Made by a program: the position numbers and the translations under genes. A stretch of 64,000 nt of DNA from Brachypterus glaber (Eukaryota; Arthropoda; Insecta; Coleoptera; Kateretidae), in NCBI GenBank assembly GCA_958510825.1, contig OY294044.1, forward strand, positions 82,258,895 to 82,322,894, in the 5' to 3' direction. Below are positions 55,481-64,000 of the stretch, piece by piece. The stretch's first letter is position 1; each line of letters starts with the position of its first letter. The notes below the pieces were generated by a model. It ran no database searches. It was given only the letters and a program-made list of their open reading frames with translations, and had not been told where the DNA came from.

Positions 55481-55917
55481 ATTTCAAAAATAAAATTGCA
55501 AAAAAAGTTACACAGAAAAAAGTTGGGGAGAAAAAACTAATAAGGCCCCCCCGTTTCGCACACCCCTGGTTTAAATAAGTAATGACATACAAAGATGGGC
55601 CTTATTAGGATTAATTCACGTGCAAAACCTCGTTAACATATCTCAAAGGGTTCCTGAGTTATTAAATAAAAACCGATTTTTTTAGCCAATTTCAAAGGGG
55701 CGTAGCTCCCTTATGACGCATTTTTAGACATATGTTTATAGGACCTTTTTGTCATATTTTATCATGTAGAATCACCTTTCCTACGCTATTTCAAATACAC
55801 CCTGTATATAATTTATAAATGAGAATAAAAATTGACAATCACAGATAAAAAAATATTCTCACGTGCTGAATTCCTTTCGAGGGGCATGTCACAGGTGCGG
55901 TATTTCGTCCCTTCGAG

Positions 55918-56035
55918 AGGCGATATGAGGCGATATCGGGGGCGATATCGAGGTGATATCGGGCGATCTCTAGGCGACATCGGGCGATCTCGAGGCGATA
56001 TAGGCGATATTGATGAATGTAAAAGGCGATAATTC
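55918..56035. repeat. Minisatellite of GGCGATAT/CT units
   Basis: About ten units of the type GAGGCGATATCG / GGGCGATCTC in 118 bp. Both strands are open across it (Arg/Gly/Asp or Pro/Arg/Ser repeats), which follows from the repeat and does not indicate a gene. Confidence 0.8.
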
Positions 56036-57879
56036 GTTAGCAAATGAAGAGTGACTTTGCCTCTCGATTCCCTCCGAAACGACCCAATTAAAATTTGAAG
56101 GTTTTCATTGAAAAAGTTATCAAAAATTCAACTGATCATAGGTGCCAACTTTTGTAAATTGCAGGGGGGGCAAAAGTAGATAAAAAATAGATCTAATAGA
56201 TCATAGTATGATGATCTATAGAATTTGTAGTTTTTTATTAAATGAAAAAAATACTAAAAATATCTTAAAAAATATATTGAAAACTTGTACTTAAAGCTCA
56301 TAATATTTAAAAGTATAGGCAATATTTTAACAGGGGCCGGCCCCCCTGTTATAAGTCCAGGGGCGCCATGTCCCCCGGATTCGGCATTATGCAACTGATG
56401 ACTTTTTTTTTCATTATCCGAAAGAAAAGGTCTGTAAGTCTTTAGTTGAAAAGAGTTGAATAGTCCAATCAAAAAGTTGGCAAATTTTGCTACGGCTCTA
56501 AAAACAATTTTATTCGCAACTGTATATGCAACACACATTACATGTATTAATAAAGTTTGGGAAGCACGTGATTTCTTGTCCCACTGTTTTCACGCCTGGA
56601 CTTTTTATAGAGACCAGTAAACTAATTATTACTGGTCTACATTATAAATCATTAACTTCAGCTAGATGGCGCCACCGATTAAAATGTCAAAATGGCTGAA
56701 CTGCTGTTGTCAAGATTTATCATCATCATACCAAAGTACTTTGATAAACACGAATATAAACTAATACATTTTGTTTAAAAAAACATAAATGTACAGTTTT
56801 AGTCAATGTTTTTTTCTTTTGAGACTGAAAAGAATAATAAATGCTATAAACGGTGCATGGTCGGCTATCAAAAAATGCTATTTGTGGTTGTTTTTTTGGG
56901 TTACGCGTATGTGTAACTTCAATTTTATATGATTGTGCTTCTCTTGTGAAATGCAGGAAAAACGATTTGTGGTAAACATGAAAAGAACTAAAAACTACTC
57001 GAAAAACTAAGTATTATTGTATTATTTACTTCATTTGAATTCAAACATCTAGGTTTCAAAAAAATCAGTACTTTATCTTTAAATAAAAACAGTTGCGAAT
57101 AAAATAGTATACATGTCACCCGGAAAATGGTACTTTTCCGAGTCGACCTGTAATCTACTATTAATTTTGAATCTAATATTTTACTGTTGCTATTTTTATG
57201 CGTTTCAAATAAAACAATCAAAATGTAATGGTTTTATGATGAAGTCTGTTTGTTCTTCATTAAAGGTTACGAAAACACAACATTACCAGTTATAGGTACC
57301 TGTATATAATTTTCGAGATAATTTTAACCGTATTACTGTTTCATTAGCATACTTAATGAATGTTATTCATGAAAATATATATTTCATCATCTTTTCATTT
57401 AATTTCACTTGTTAATTAAGGAAAGAAACATGATTTTGAAAATTATTTTGCAAATTACTGTATAGCTGTAGCAATTCTGCCATGCTAAGCTGAAAGGTCC
57501 TATCTACATAGGTTTAACATACACAGATATGACCTTTCAGCTTAGAACTATGGACTATTCTGACCTGCTTAGTTTAAACGTCCTAACTAACACTGCTATT
57601 TTTCCTAAATTTTTCGAATAAATAGCCAAATTCCCCGACTTCCAGGTTTTAATTTCAATTTTCCTGACTTGATTTGTTTTATGTGGGACACCCTGTATTA
57701 TTTTGGGCAATTTCTTACCCAGTATAGCCCTTGCCCTCCCGAGATAAAAATAATGATAAATTCTCGATTAAAATGTGTTTTTTTATATTTGCTATACTTA
57801 AAAGAAGAAAAAATAAACCATTGTTTTCTTAGTTTTTGCTCGTGTTATTGAGTTCTTAGAGTTTCAGGAAAGTCATATT
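56036..57879. other. Unassigned; a small hairpin at 57485-57545
   Basis: CTAAGCTGAAAGGTC (57485-57499) is exactly inverted at 57531-57545 with a partly paired 31-base middle. A GC-rich patch at 56330-56400 lies under a 94-residue minus-strand frame without recognisable domain. Nothing that looks like a nemo kinase exon was found. Confidence 0.4.
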
Positions 57880-58106
57880 ATGAAGCTGAAGTTTGCAACG
57901 TTTTTTTGCATCAAAAATTCAAATAGTATATTAAAGCACTTATTCCATAACACGTTTTTAGCGCACAAGGACTTTAGAAAACTCGCTGGAAGCGGTTGGT
58001 TTTTTAAACTTGTACTCGTGCGCTAAAAACGTATGTTATGAAACTAGTACTTTAATATACTATTTGAATTTTCGTTGAAAAAAAAACCTGCAAAATTCAG
58101 CTTCAT
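57880..58106. mobile_element. Family P palindromic element, complete copy with 8-bp TSD
   Basis: Ends ATGAAGCTGAAGTTTGCAAC and its inverse (...TTCAGCTTCAT). Flanked by GTCATATT on both sides (57872-57879, 58107-58114). The 8-bp duplication suggests a hAT- or P-like mobilising transposase (inference). It lies 270 bp from the nemo exon on the intron side. Confidence 0.9.
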
Positions 58107-58367
58107 GTCATATTGAACTGAATTGAATTTGCATACATAGAAAGTGTATAAAAATATTTTGAATGAATATTGCCTAAAAGAACAAAGAAAGAAGTAAAGT
58201 CACAATTGTGACACCCTGTAGGGTAAGGGATAGAACATTCAATAAAAAATGTCTATTTTAAGTTTAATATTACAACAAACTAGTTCGAGAGTGTAACAAT
58301 ATCAAGTTTAGTATATGCGAACCTTAAGGTACCACAGTGCATCCTAGAGAAGAACCATCAATTCGAA

Positions 58368-58373
58368 ACTTAC
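58368..58373 (-). promoter_or_regulatory. nmo: nemo exon splice donor (GTAAGT)
   Basis: Consensus donor directly after the glycine-rich-loop codons; it decides the exon end because the unspliced frame hits TAA at the next codon. Confidence 0.85.
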
Positions 58374-58594
58374 CAAACAACTCCGAAGGCACCATATCCG
58401 ATCGGCCTGTCCGGTTGGACCTGTTCTTGCGTGTGAGCCGGTGCAGCGGCGTGCTGGGCCGGGTGGTAGTAGGGCTGCGCGGCGTGGAGGCCCCCCTGTT
58501 GGCCCCCGGCGGCGCTGGGCACCGTCCCCTGCATGAGACTCATGGAGATAGACATGGAGACGCTCGTGTGGCAACTAGGGCCGACCACTGCCAT
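58374..58594 (-). CDS. nmo: nemo / Nemo-like kinase, first coding exon
   Basis: 73 complete codons plus two bases. The start ATG (58594-58592) follows an in-frame stop (TAA, 58621-58619). Residues 1-60 form a Ser/Ala/Gln/His-rich N-terminal region typical of Nemo proteins. Residues 61-73 (PDRPIGYGAFGVV) start the kinase domain, with the glycine-rich ATP-binding loop G66-x-G68-x-x-G71. The frame then reads TG before GTAAGT (58373-58368), so the Trp codon is split by a phase-2 intron; without splicing the frame would stop at once. Nemo is a proline-directed MAPK-like Ser/Thr kinase acting in Wnt, TGF-beta and planar-polarity signalling. The GC content is far above the surroundings. Remaining kinase exons are not visible to the left, so they lie beyond position 1 or in very short exons that I missed. 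Confidence 0.92.
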
Positions 58595-58665
58595 TAAATT
58601 GTGACCCAGAGTGACGAATTAACACATCATTTCGCTAGGCTTTCCTTTCGCTCTGTTTATGGTAC
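58595..58665 (-). other. nmo: Probable nemo 5' UTR with possible splice acceptor upstream
   Basis: Immediately upstream of the start codon. On the minus strand, TTTACTCACTGTAG ending at 58666 could be a 3' splice site, which would make this exon the second of the transcript. The acceptor is a guess from motif only; a promoter close to the exon is equally possible. Confidence 0.3.
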
Positions 58666-58835
58666 CTACAGTGAGTAAACTAAGTTAGGGCCGGTTTGTT
58701 AATGCGTGATTAAATTTATCTAAAGCTATAGATAGACCCAAATTCATAGCTATTTGAACCAGGGCTGGGTGGAAAATAGCAAGGAAAAAACATGAGGTTT
58801 TCCACTTAGAAAAAGAACAGAAAATCCAGAAAAGC

Positions 58836-59063
58836 ATAAAGCTGAAGTTTGTAGCTTTTTTTTTGCAACGAAAATTCAAATAGTATATTAAAGTACTAGT
58901 TTCATAACATACTTTTTTAGCGCACGAGTACAAGCTAAGAAAACAAGCCGCTCGCGGCTAGTTTTCTAAAGTACTAGTGCGCTAAAAACGTGTTATGGAA
59001 TAAGTGCTTTAATATACTATTTGAATTTTCGATGCAAAAAAACGTTGCAAACTTCAGCTTCAT
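58836..59063. mobile_element. Family P palindromic element, complete copy, opposite orientation
   Basis: ATAAAGCTGAAGTTTGTAGC start and CAGCTTCAT end; central palindrome GCCGCTCGCGGC. Flanked by AGAAAAGC on both sides (58828-58835, 59064-59071), an exact 8-bp duplication. It lies 240 bp upstream of the nemo start codon. Confidence 0.92.
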
Positions 59064-59355
59064 AGAAAAGCACACTTTCCGATCATTAATTTTATTCGTT
59101 TTAGAATATTTTCAACTAAATTGATAATTATAGGTATTTAAGATCGCTGAAAAAGAAATTTCAACCCTATACCAGCGAGTATATCAGGGAACAAATTTTC
59201 TTAATTGTTTTGGTGTTTTTGTAAGTTTTGGGGTCGCTGACACCAGTGTCGGACTGGGCATTGCCCTGCCAAAAATTTTGATCACAAAAAAAAAGTTCTC
59301 ATCCCCAACAATTTTTTTTTAAAATGATTTTTTGACTTGTATGCTGGTTTTTATA

Positions 59356-59857
59356 TAGGTGAATGATACGACAGTTTTGTATTTTAGCATATGTATTATT
59401 GAAAATATAGAATTATCGCCTAGCGCTTTCAGTCTATCTCAGACTATCATCAGGGCTGGGCTCTGAAAAGTAAGAAGAAGGGGGGTTTTATAAAATATTT
59501 TGTGAAAATGTAATGACAATGACCTTAAAATTTTAAATTTTAATTTTAACTTATTTTAAATGTATTGTATAAATTAATGTATGGAACCTTGTTCCTCCTT
59601 TTTATGTTATCCTGTTGTAGTGGCTCTGACAAGTAAGTAACTTTTCTAATTTTCTTTTTCACGTAAAAATTTTTCACATAACCTCAAAATTTCAACGACC
59701 CACATTTTCACAAAATATTTTATAAAACCCCCCTTTTTCTTACTTTTCAGAGCCCAGCCCTGATGATAGTCTGAGATAGACTGAAAGCGCTAGGCGATAA
59801 TTCTATATTTTCAATAATACATATGCTAAAATACAAAACTGTCGTATCATTCACCTA
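59356..59857. repeat. Near-perfect inverted repeat, 155-bp arms
   Basis: 59356-59510 and 59703-59857 are reverse complements with one difference that I can find. They include TAGGTGAATGATACGACAGT, CGCCTAGCGCTTTCAGTCTA and TCAGGGCTGGGCTCTGAAAA. A 192-bp unpaired centre separates them. No target duplication was recognised. Confidence 0.9.
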
Positions 59858-60099
59858 AATTTTTTTTACCCCTGCCAAACATTTTGATGACTAAAAAATT
59901 AAAAAAAAAGCCCAAACATTTTTTTACCCTCAAAAAATAATCATCACCCGGCGGAGGGCACCCAAGGTACGAGGGGCCCCCAAAAGTGGGGGGGGGGGGG
60001 CACACAGGCGGAATTTTCTAAATTAATGGCAAAAAAAAGCCAATTTATACCAAAATTGATATTCAGGGGTTTTTGGGCCTGCTAAATACAAATTTAACA
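59858..60099. other. Unassigned; poly-G tract at 59988-60000
   Basis: C/G-homopolymer-rich stretch with a 13-base G run; otherwise nothing recognised. Confidence 0.4.
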
Positions 60100-60450
60100 T
60101 TTAAATTAATTTTTACAAAATGGTGGATCGAATATGCCTGCCGCCTATGTCAAAATTTGTAGATTTTTTACTAAAAACCATTGTATAGAGGTTTTTATGG
60201 TTGCTGATTATGAATGTTACTACAGTAGTATTTAGTTCAATTTTTACAAAATGGCAGATAAAATATGGCTGACGCATGTCAAAATTTGCAGATGTTTATC
60301 CTCGTGTTTATATAAAAACCATTGTATAAGAGTTTTTATGAGGTCCTTGATCAAGTATTTAATTTAATTTTTACAAAATGGCGGATCCAACAAGGCTGAC
60401 ACGTATGTCGAAATTGGCAGTTTTCACTAAAAATCCATTATACACATAGC
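60100..60450. repeat. ~125-bp degenerate tandem repeat, three units
   Basis: TTTTTACAAAATGGYGGATC recurs at about 60110, 60240 and 60367, each followed by 'atatggctgac', 'atgtcaaaatttg' and 'aaaaaccattgtat'. Same scheme as 4480-4830. Confidence 0.7.
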
Positions 60451-61144
60451 TAAATAAAAATATTTAGCTAACACTTCTATCTTCTCAACCAAGTGTATAT
60501 ATAGACTTGCTTAATTCTAATTAATTTGAAACTTTTGGCTAAGTCGTAATAAAAGTTTTAAAAAAAGCAAGCAAATTCACAGACTAACATTTATGACTTC
60601 CCTTTCTACATTTAATAAACATCTTTGTGAGAAATTAATAGGTTAATACCTACAAAATTTAAATCCATTTTTAAAAACTCCTTAAAAAAAGTAACATCTT
60701 TGATATTTATATTAAAAAAAACTTGATTTTTTAGGAAAAACAACGTTTCAAAATTAGTTTCTTGAAACCCGATTTTTGAACTGACATTTGCAGTTAATTT
60801 GTTTTAATAGAAAAGAGACTTTAGCACCATCAATTAGTACAGTTTTTAGAAAGGCTAAAAAAATATAGAGGCAACTTTTTGGAGCAATTTCGAGGGTTCC
60901 TACCATGAATTTAGAAAATTCCGCCCGGGCCGTGAGATTTTTCTCACTATCTCACCTGTCCAGTCCGACACTGGCTGACACTGAATCTGATAATAATTTT
61001 TGTAAATCCACAGCTTTGAGAATTATTAGTTTTTAAATTTTCACCATAGTTTTATAAAAAAAAGGGATAAATAAGTTTTTTTTAGATTATTTGCAAGAAG
61101 TAGTATTAAAGTTGGCTAAAATAAAGTTTATTGTTAAAAATTTT
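60451..61144. other. Unassigned stretch
   Basis: GACACTGGCTGACACTG at about 60967 echoes GACACCAGTGTCGGACTGGG at about 59239: flanking pieces of one interrupted older sequence, inferred. Confidence 0.35.
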
Positions 61145-61425
61145 ATGAAGCTGAAGTTTGCAACGTTTTTTTGCATCGAAAATTCATGAAGCTGAAGTTT
61201 GCAACGGTTTTTTGCATTGAAAACTCAAATAGTATAAATAGTATAAATATTAAAGCACTTATTCCATAACACGTTTTTAGCACACTAGTACTTTAGAAAA
61301 CTAGCCGCAAGCGGCCTGTTTTCTAAGCTTGTACTCGTGCGCTAAAAACGTATGTTATGAAACTAGTACTTTAATATACTATTTGAATTTTCGTTGCAAA
61401 AAAACGTTTAAAACTTCAGCTTCAT
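61145..61425. mobile_element. Family P element inserted into a fragment of another family P copy
   Basis: A 41-bp left-end fragment (61145-61185) is followed by a complete copy (61186-61425). The flanks of the inner copy, GAAAATTC (61178-61185) and GAAAATTG (61426-61433), match at seven of eight positions, as expected for a target duplication. The inner copy has a small TAGTATAAATAGTATAAAT expansion. Confidence 0.85.
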
Positions 61426-61473
61426 GAAAATTGTCAGAAAAAGACGGACCTTTTCGGAAAAAGACACACGATA

Positions 61474-61570
61474 AGTTGTTGTTTTGTGTAGTGTTTTGGT
61501 GGTTAGCTGGTAGTTATAAAAAGCACAAACCAACCAACCACCAAAACACACAAACTAGACAAAGCAACAA
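61474..61570. repeat. Imperfect hairpin (TTGTTGTTTTGTG arms)
   Basis: GTTGTTGTTTTGTGTAGTGT and TTTTGGTGGTTAG on the left pair with AACCAACCACCAAAACACAC and AAAGCAACAAC on the right, around a short centre. The plus-strand 66-residue frame is its translation. Confidence 0.6.
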
Positions 61571-61659
61571 CCGATCGAGTGACCCTATCTTATTCTACAG
61601 CCCTGATTTGATTGAACTGACGTCATTATAAAAAAACTGAACTGAAGACTAATGTAAGA

Positions 61660-61688
61660 ACCAAGATGACTTTAAAAGTCATCTTGGT
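61660..61688. repeat. Perfect 29-bp palindrome with one-base centre
   Basis: ACCAAGATGACTTT, one A, then AAAGTCATCTTGGT. TAAGAAC lies directly before it (61654-61660, overlapping by one base) and again at 61688-61694 region as TAAGAAC. Confidence 0.85.
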
Positions 61689-61763
61689 AAGAACATTGGG
61701 AATAGATGAAATGATTTAATTATTTACATAAGAAGTAATTTAAATGCATGTAAAAGAAAATTG

Positions 61764-61989
61764 ATAAAGCTGAAGTTTGCAACGTTTTTTTTGCATCGAA
61801 AATTCAAATAGTATATTAAAGCACTTATTCCATAACACGTTTTTAGCGCACTAGTACTTTAAAGAATCGCCGCAAGCCCTTGTTTTCTAAACTTGTACTC
61901 GTGCGCTAAAAACGTATGTTATGAAACTAGTACTTTAATATAGTATTTGAATTTTCGTTGCAAAAAAACGTTACAAACTTCAGCTTCAT
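61764..61989. mobile_element. Family P palindromic element, near-complete copy
   Basis: ATAAAGCTGAAGTTTGCAAC start, CAGCTTCAT end. The flanks GAAAATTG and GAATATTA agree at six of eight positions, possibly a decayed duplication. Confidence 0.85.
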
Positions 61990-62787
61990 GAATATTAATG
62001 AATAATAGGTCTGATCAGCTAAATATAAATTTGATCCAGCATTGAAAAACCAGCCCCAGCCCCTAATGAATGGATAATGTTTTTTACAAACTTGTTTTAT
62101 ACTCTTTTTATTCAGTACCTACCTACTTTTTGCCCAAAAATAATTATTGTTTTATGAAATTAATCGGAAATTTTAAATTATGGTTGGCTGCAGCCGTCCC
62201 TGCTCAAAAAACAATTGAAAAACAAATTTCGTGGTTTGACACTATTAAATCGACAGTTTTAAAAATATTTTACGTTTTTACCTTCTCAGTCATCTAGAAA
62301 AGGGCGTTTTTCCTCTAAAAAGGTTTGAAAAAGGCTAAAGAATGCGAAAGGATCAAGAAGATTAGAATTCTCGCTGGTTTTGGGAATAATTTTAAAAAGA
62401 AAAAATATATTTTGACAGATGGGTGGTTCTTTTGTTTATAACCCACTGGAGGGTTATAGATTATCTGTAAGTGGGTTTACTGATTTAAAAGAAGCCAAAT
62501 CCAAAAGGTACTGAATAAACTGAGGAAAAACACTAATGTCACTGTTCCACGTACTATAAAAAAATCCAGGTTTATTCCAATCGGTCTATTCCTCAAAAAC
62601 GGTAAAATCCCCAAATTGCACAACAAATAATGGTAAAAATCACGTCAACTTTATGTAAAATTTCCTTTTCGAACCTTTAATTCACAAAACAAGCGTAAAA
62701 AAACGTTTACTAAAAGTCCTTGTAAAAAACACTGCAATTATAACACTAGTAAGTCCAGTCTATATTGTTTCGTTTAAAACTGTGTGT
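61990..62787. other. Unassigned stretch
   Basis: The 75-residue frame at 62070-62297 has no recognised motif. A GGGTTATA / TATAACCC short inverted pair lies near 62438-62460. Confidence 0.35.
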
Positions 62788-63060
62788 TTAAAATATAAAT
62801 ATACCGAGGGTTTGTATCTTGTAAAAAAAGTAAAAAGGGACAATTACAAAAAAGACGGTATACGACACACGCGCACGTACGCCACCACGGTTAGAAATGG
62901 ACTGAGAAAACATGGCTGAATTTGTAGCGTTGTGGATGGTTATAAGTGCGCAAGCGCACTCCATCAACAGCTGACTTGAAGAGTATTGTTTGTAGAATAA
63001 CAAAGAACTGTGGGATACAGAGCCGGACCGGCCTTACAGAACGGCCCGGGCAAGAAAAAT
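62788..63060 (-). promoter_or_regulatory. CpG-rich, repeat-poor patch; possible upstream promoter or 5' exon
   Basis: Stands out by ACGACACACGCGCACGTACG, GCGCAAGCGC and GGACCGGCC and by lack of repeat structure. On the minus strand an arthropod initiator-like TCAGTC (about 62900) occurs. It would lie ~4.3 kb upstream of the nemo start codon. A guess only; no transcript evidence. Confidence 0.2.
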
Positions 63061-63148
63061 TAAGAAAAATTTGTGGGGGGAGAGAAGGTCCTAAATCACA
63101 ACTATTTTTAGTCTAAAATTACTTTTATCTGCTCGACAAAAGTTAATA

Positions 63149-63943
63149 CGAGGGGCTGACCGCGTCTGAAATTTGTACAAAAGAGTTCCTTTTTGCAAAG
63201 AGTGCCTCCAGAGTTCCTTGGGAGTTCCTCCTGTCTTCCTTAAGAGTTCCTCTCTGGAAGGGGTTGGCAAAAAAGCCGTAGAAATAATTATTTAGGGGTT
63301 AACCGCTGTGCAAGCACTACTGCCAATAAGGCACCCCCAAAAAAAAGCTTGTCCCTGACGGTTTCAACTTGGCGCCCCTACAAAAAAAGAAGTTGGCGCC
63401 CAAAAAAATACCTTCATAAAAAAAGCTTTGTCCCTGACGGTTACTTCCAAACTTGGCGCCCCCGATTTACCTTCACCACGAAAAAAAGCTTCGTTGTCCC
63501 TGACAGTTTCTACCAAACTTGGCGCCTCTTCAAAACAAAAACGCCCCAAAATTACCTTCAGGAAAAAAAGCTTTGTCCCTGACGGTTTCTACCAAACTTG
63601 GCGCCCCTTCAGAACAAAAATTGGCGCCCCAAAATTACCTTCAGGAAAAAAAGCTTTGTCCCTCCTGACGGTTTCTACCAAACTTGGCACCCCTTCAAAA
63701 AAAAAAGATTGGCGCCCAAAGGTAGGATGTTTTGAGAAAGTGTTTGTAACATAATAACGTTAATCCACATGGTAATAAATAATAATTGTTTCTGACCGCG
63801 TCTGAAATTTGTACAAAAGAGTTTCTTTTTGCAAAGAGTTCCTCCATTTTGTAAAGAGTTCCTCCTTTTTGCAAAGAGTTCCTCGGAGTTCCTCCTGAGT
63901 TCCTTTGGCTTGTACAAAAGATTTCCTCGCGGTCAGCCCCTCG
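63149..63943. mobile_element. 795-bp TIR element with 8-bp TSD carrying a minisatellite
   Basis: Perfect 16-bp terminal repeats CGAGGGGCTGACCGCG and inverse, flanked by AGTTAATA on both sides (63141-63148, 63944-63951). An 8-bp duplication is typical of hAT (or P) elements. The left terminal block (CTGACCGCGTCTGAAATTTG, TACAAAAGAGTT) is repeated directly at about 63796. GAGTTCCTCC short repeats sit near both ends. No transposase. The four short frames in this area are translations of the tandem repeat. Confidence 0.9.
63340..63729. repeat. Five-unit minisatellite inside the TIR element
   Basis: Units of about 63-84 bp start at roughly 63340, 63418, 63481, 63563 and 63646. Consensus order: AAAAAAAGCTTTGTCCCTGA, CGGTTTCTACCAAACTTGGC, GCCCCTTCAAAACAAAAATT, GGCGCCCCAAAATTACCTTC. 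Units 3-5 are most alike. TTGGCGCC is palindromic and occurs twice in most units. Confidence 0.9.
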
Positions 63944-64000
63944 AGTTAATAAAAAAATAGTTTCCCCTTGCTAAAATTACAACTTTTGGAGTTTCACCCC

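Larger units (their letters stand above)
53433..55806. mobile_element. Foldback element interrupted by a LINE
   Basis: Left end TACACGGTGTATTTGAAATA and right end inverse TATTTCAAATACACCCTGTA. The left arm is continuous (53433-53930). The right arm is split: inner part 53985-54177, outer part about 55450-55806, with a LINE fragment between. Shared blocks include ATGATTCCTCAGGTCAAAAT, ATTAACCGTTTTCGAGAAAA and CAAACTTTTTTCTGTGTAAC. The frames at 53716-53940, 53724-53927 and 53992-54243 are arm translations. Confidence 0.8.

Noticed and set aside
55813..56043. Arg/Gly-rich or Pro/Arg-rich protein
   Set aside because: Both strands are open only because of the short tandem unit; this is a minisatellite translation.
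58337..58597. Plus-strand 86-codon frame and alternative minus-strand 76-codon frame over the GC-rich exon
   Set aside because: The third frame (58374-58594, minus) matches Nemo kinase and ends at a splice donor; the others are shadows of it.
59988..60000. Poly-G run as a functional G-quadruplex
   Set aside because: A single homopolymer run with no partner runs; may also be a sequencing-length artefact.
63340..63729. Regular repeat-spacer array resembling CRISPR
   Set aside because: Units are contiguous ~80-bp tandem copies without unique spacers, in eukaryotic DNA inside a TIR element.

Overview
The window looks like AT-rich, transposon-laden insect (arthropod) nuclear DNA. The one host gene I recognise is a GC-rich coding exon at 58374-58594 on the minus strand. 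It encodes the start codon, the N-terminal region and the glycine-rich loop of a Nemo/Nemo-like kinase and ends in a clean GTAAGT splice donor. I see no later kinase exon to its left, so about 58 kb here is best read as the start of a very long nemo intron filled with mobile elements. The sequence to the right (58.6-64 kb) would be 5' UTR, upstream intron or promoter side. The species cannot be named from this window.

The centre (29383-39497) is a complete, young Ty3/gypsy-type LTR retrotransposon on the plus strand: two 2,092-bp LTRs with very few differences, a primer-binding site, one uninterrupted 1,606-residue Gag-Pol reading frame, a polypurine tract, and insertion into a (TA)n tract. 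Two other retroelement fragments keep readable protein: a Penelope-like GIY-YIG endonuclease with a hammerhead-ribozyme-like motif (15.4-16.0 kb, minus), and a 5'-truncated LINE reverse transcriptase with a (TAA)n tail (54.2-55.4 kb, minus) inserted in one arm of an older foldback element. Two tRNA-headed SINE copies lie at 18.3 and 21.7 kb.

Most of the rest is non-autonomous inverted-repeat DNA. The clearest families are: a ~228-bp palindromic element with 8-bp target duplications (about eight loci, several around the nemo exon); a 425-bp element present as two apparently identical inverted copies 20 kb apart, each with its own 2-bp target duplication; a 795-bp element at 63149-63943 with 16-bp terminal repeats, an 8-bp duplication and an internal minisatellite; a TAA-duplicating Harbinger-like element at 2040-2676; a ~720-bp element in three copies; a ~100-bp mini-element in three copies; and a roughly 200-bp module (GTCTGTCYG followed by ACGATAACTTAAGAACG) in about ten places. 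In addition there are near-perfect long hairpins (28493-28718, 59356-59857, 3103-3267) that would fold into long dsRNA if the nemo intron is transcribed.

No rRNA gene, genuine tRNA gene, CRISPR array or bacterial operon structure was seen. Coordinates of decayed repeats are by eye and approximate; family names are given only where motifs justify them.
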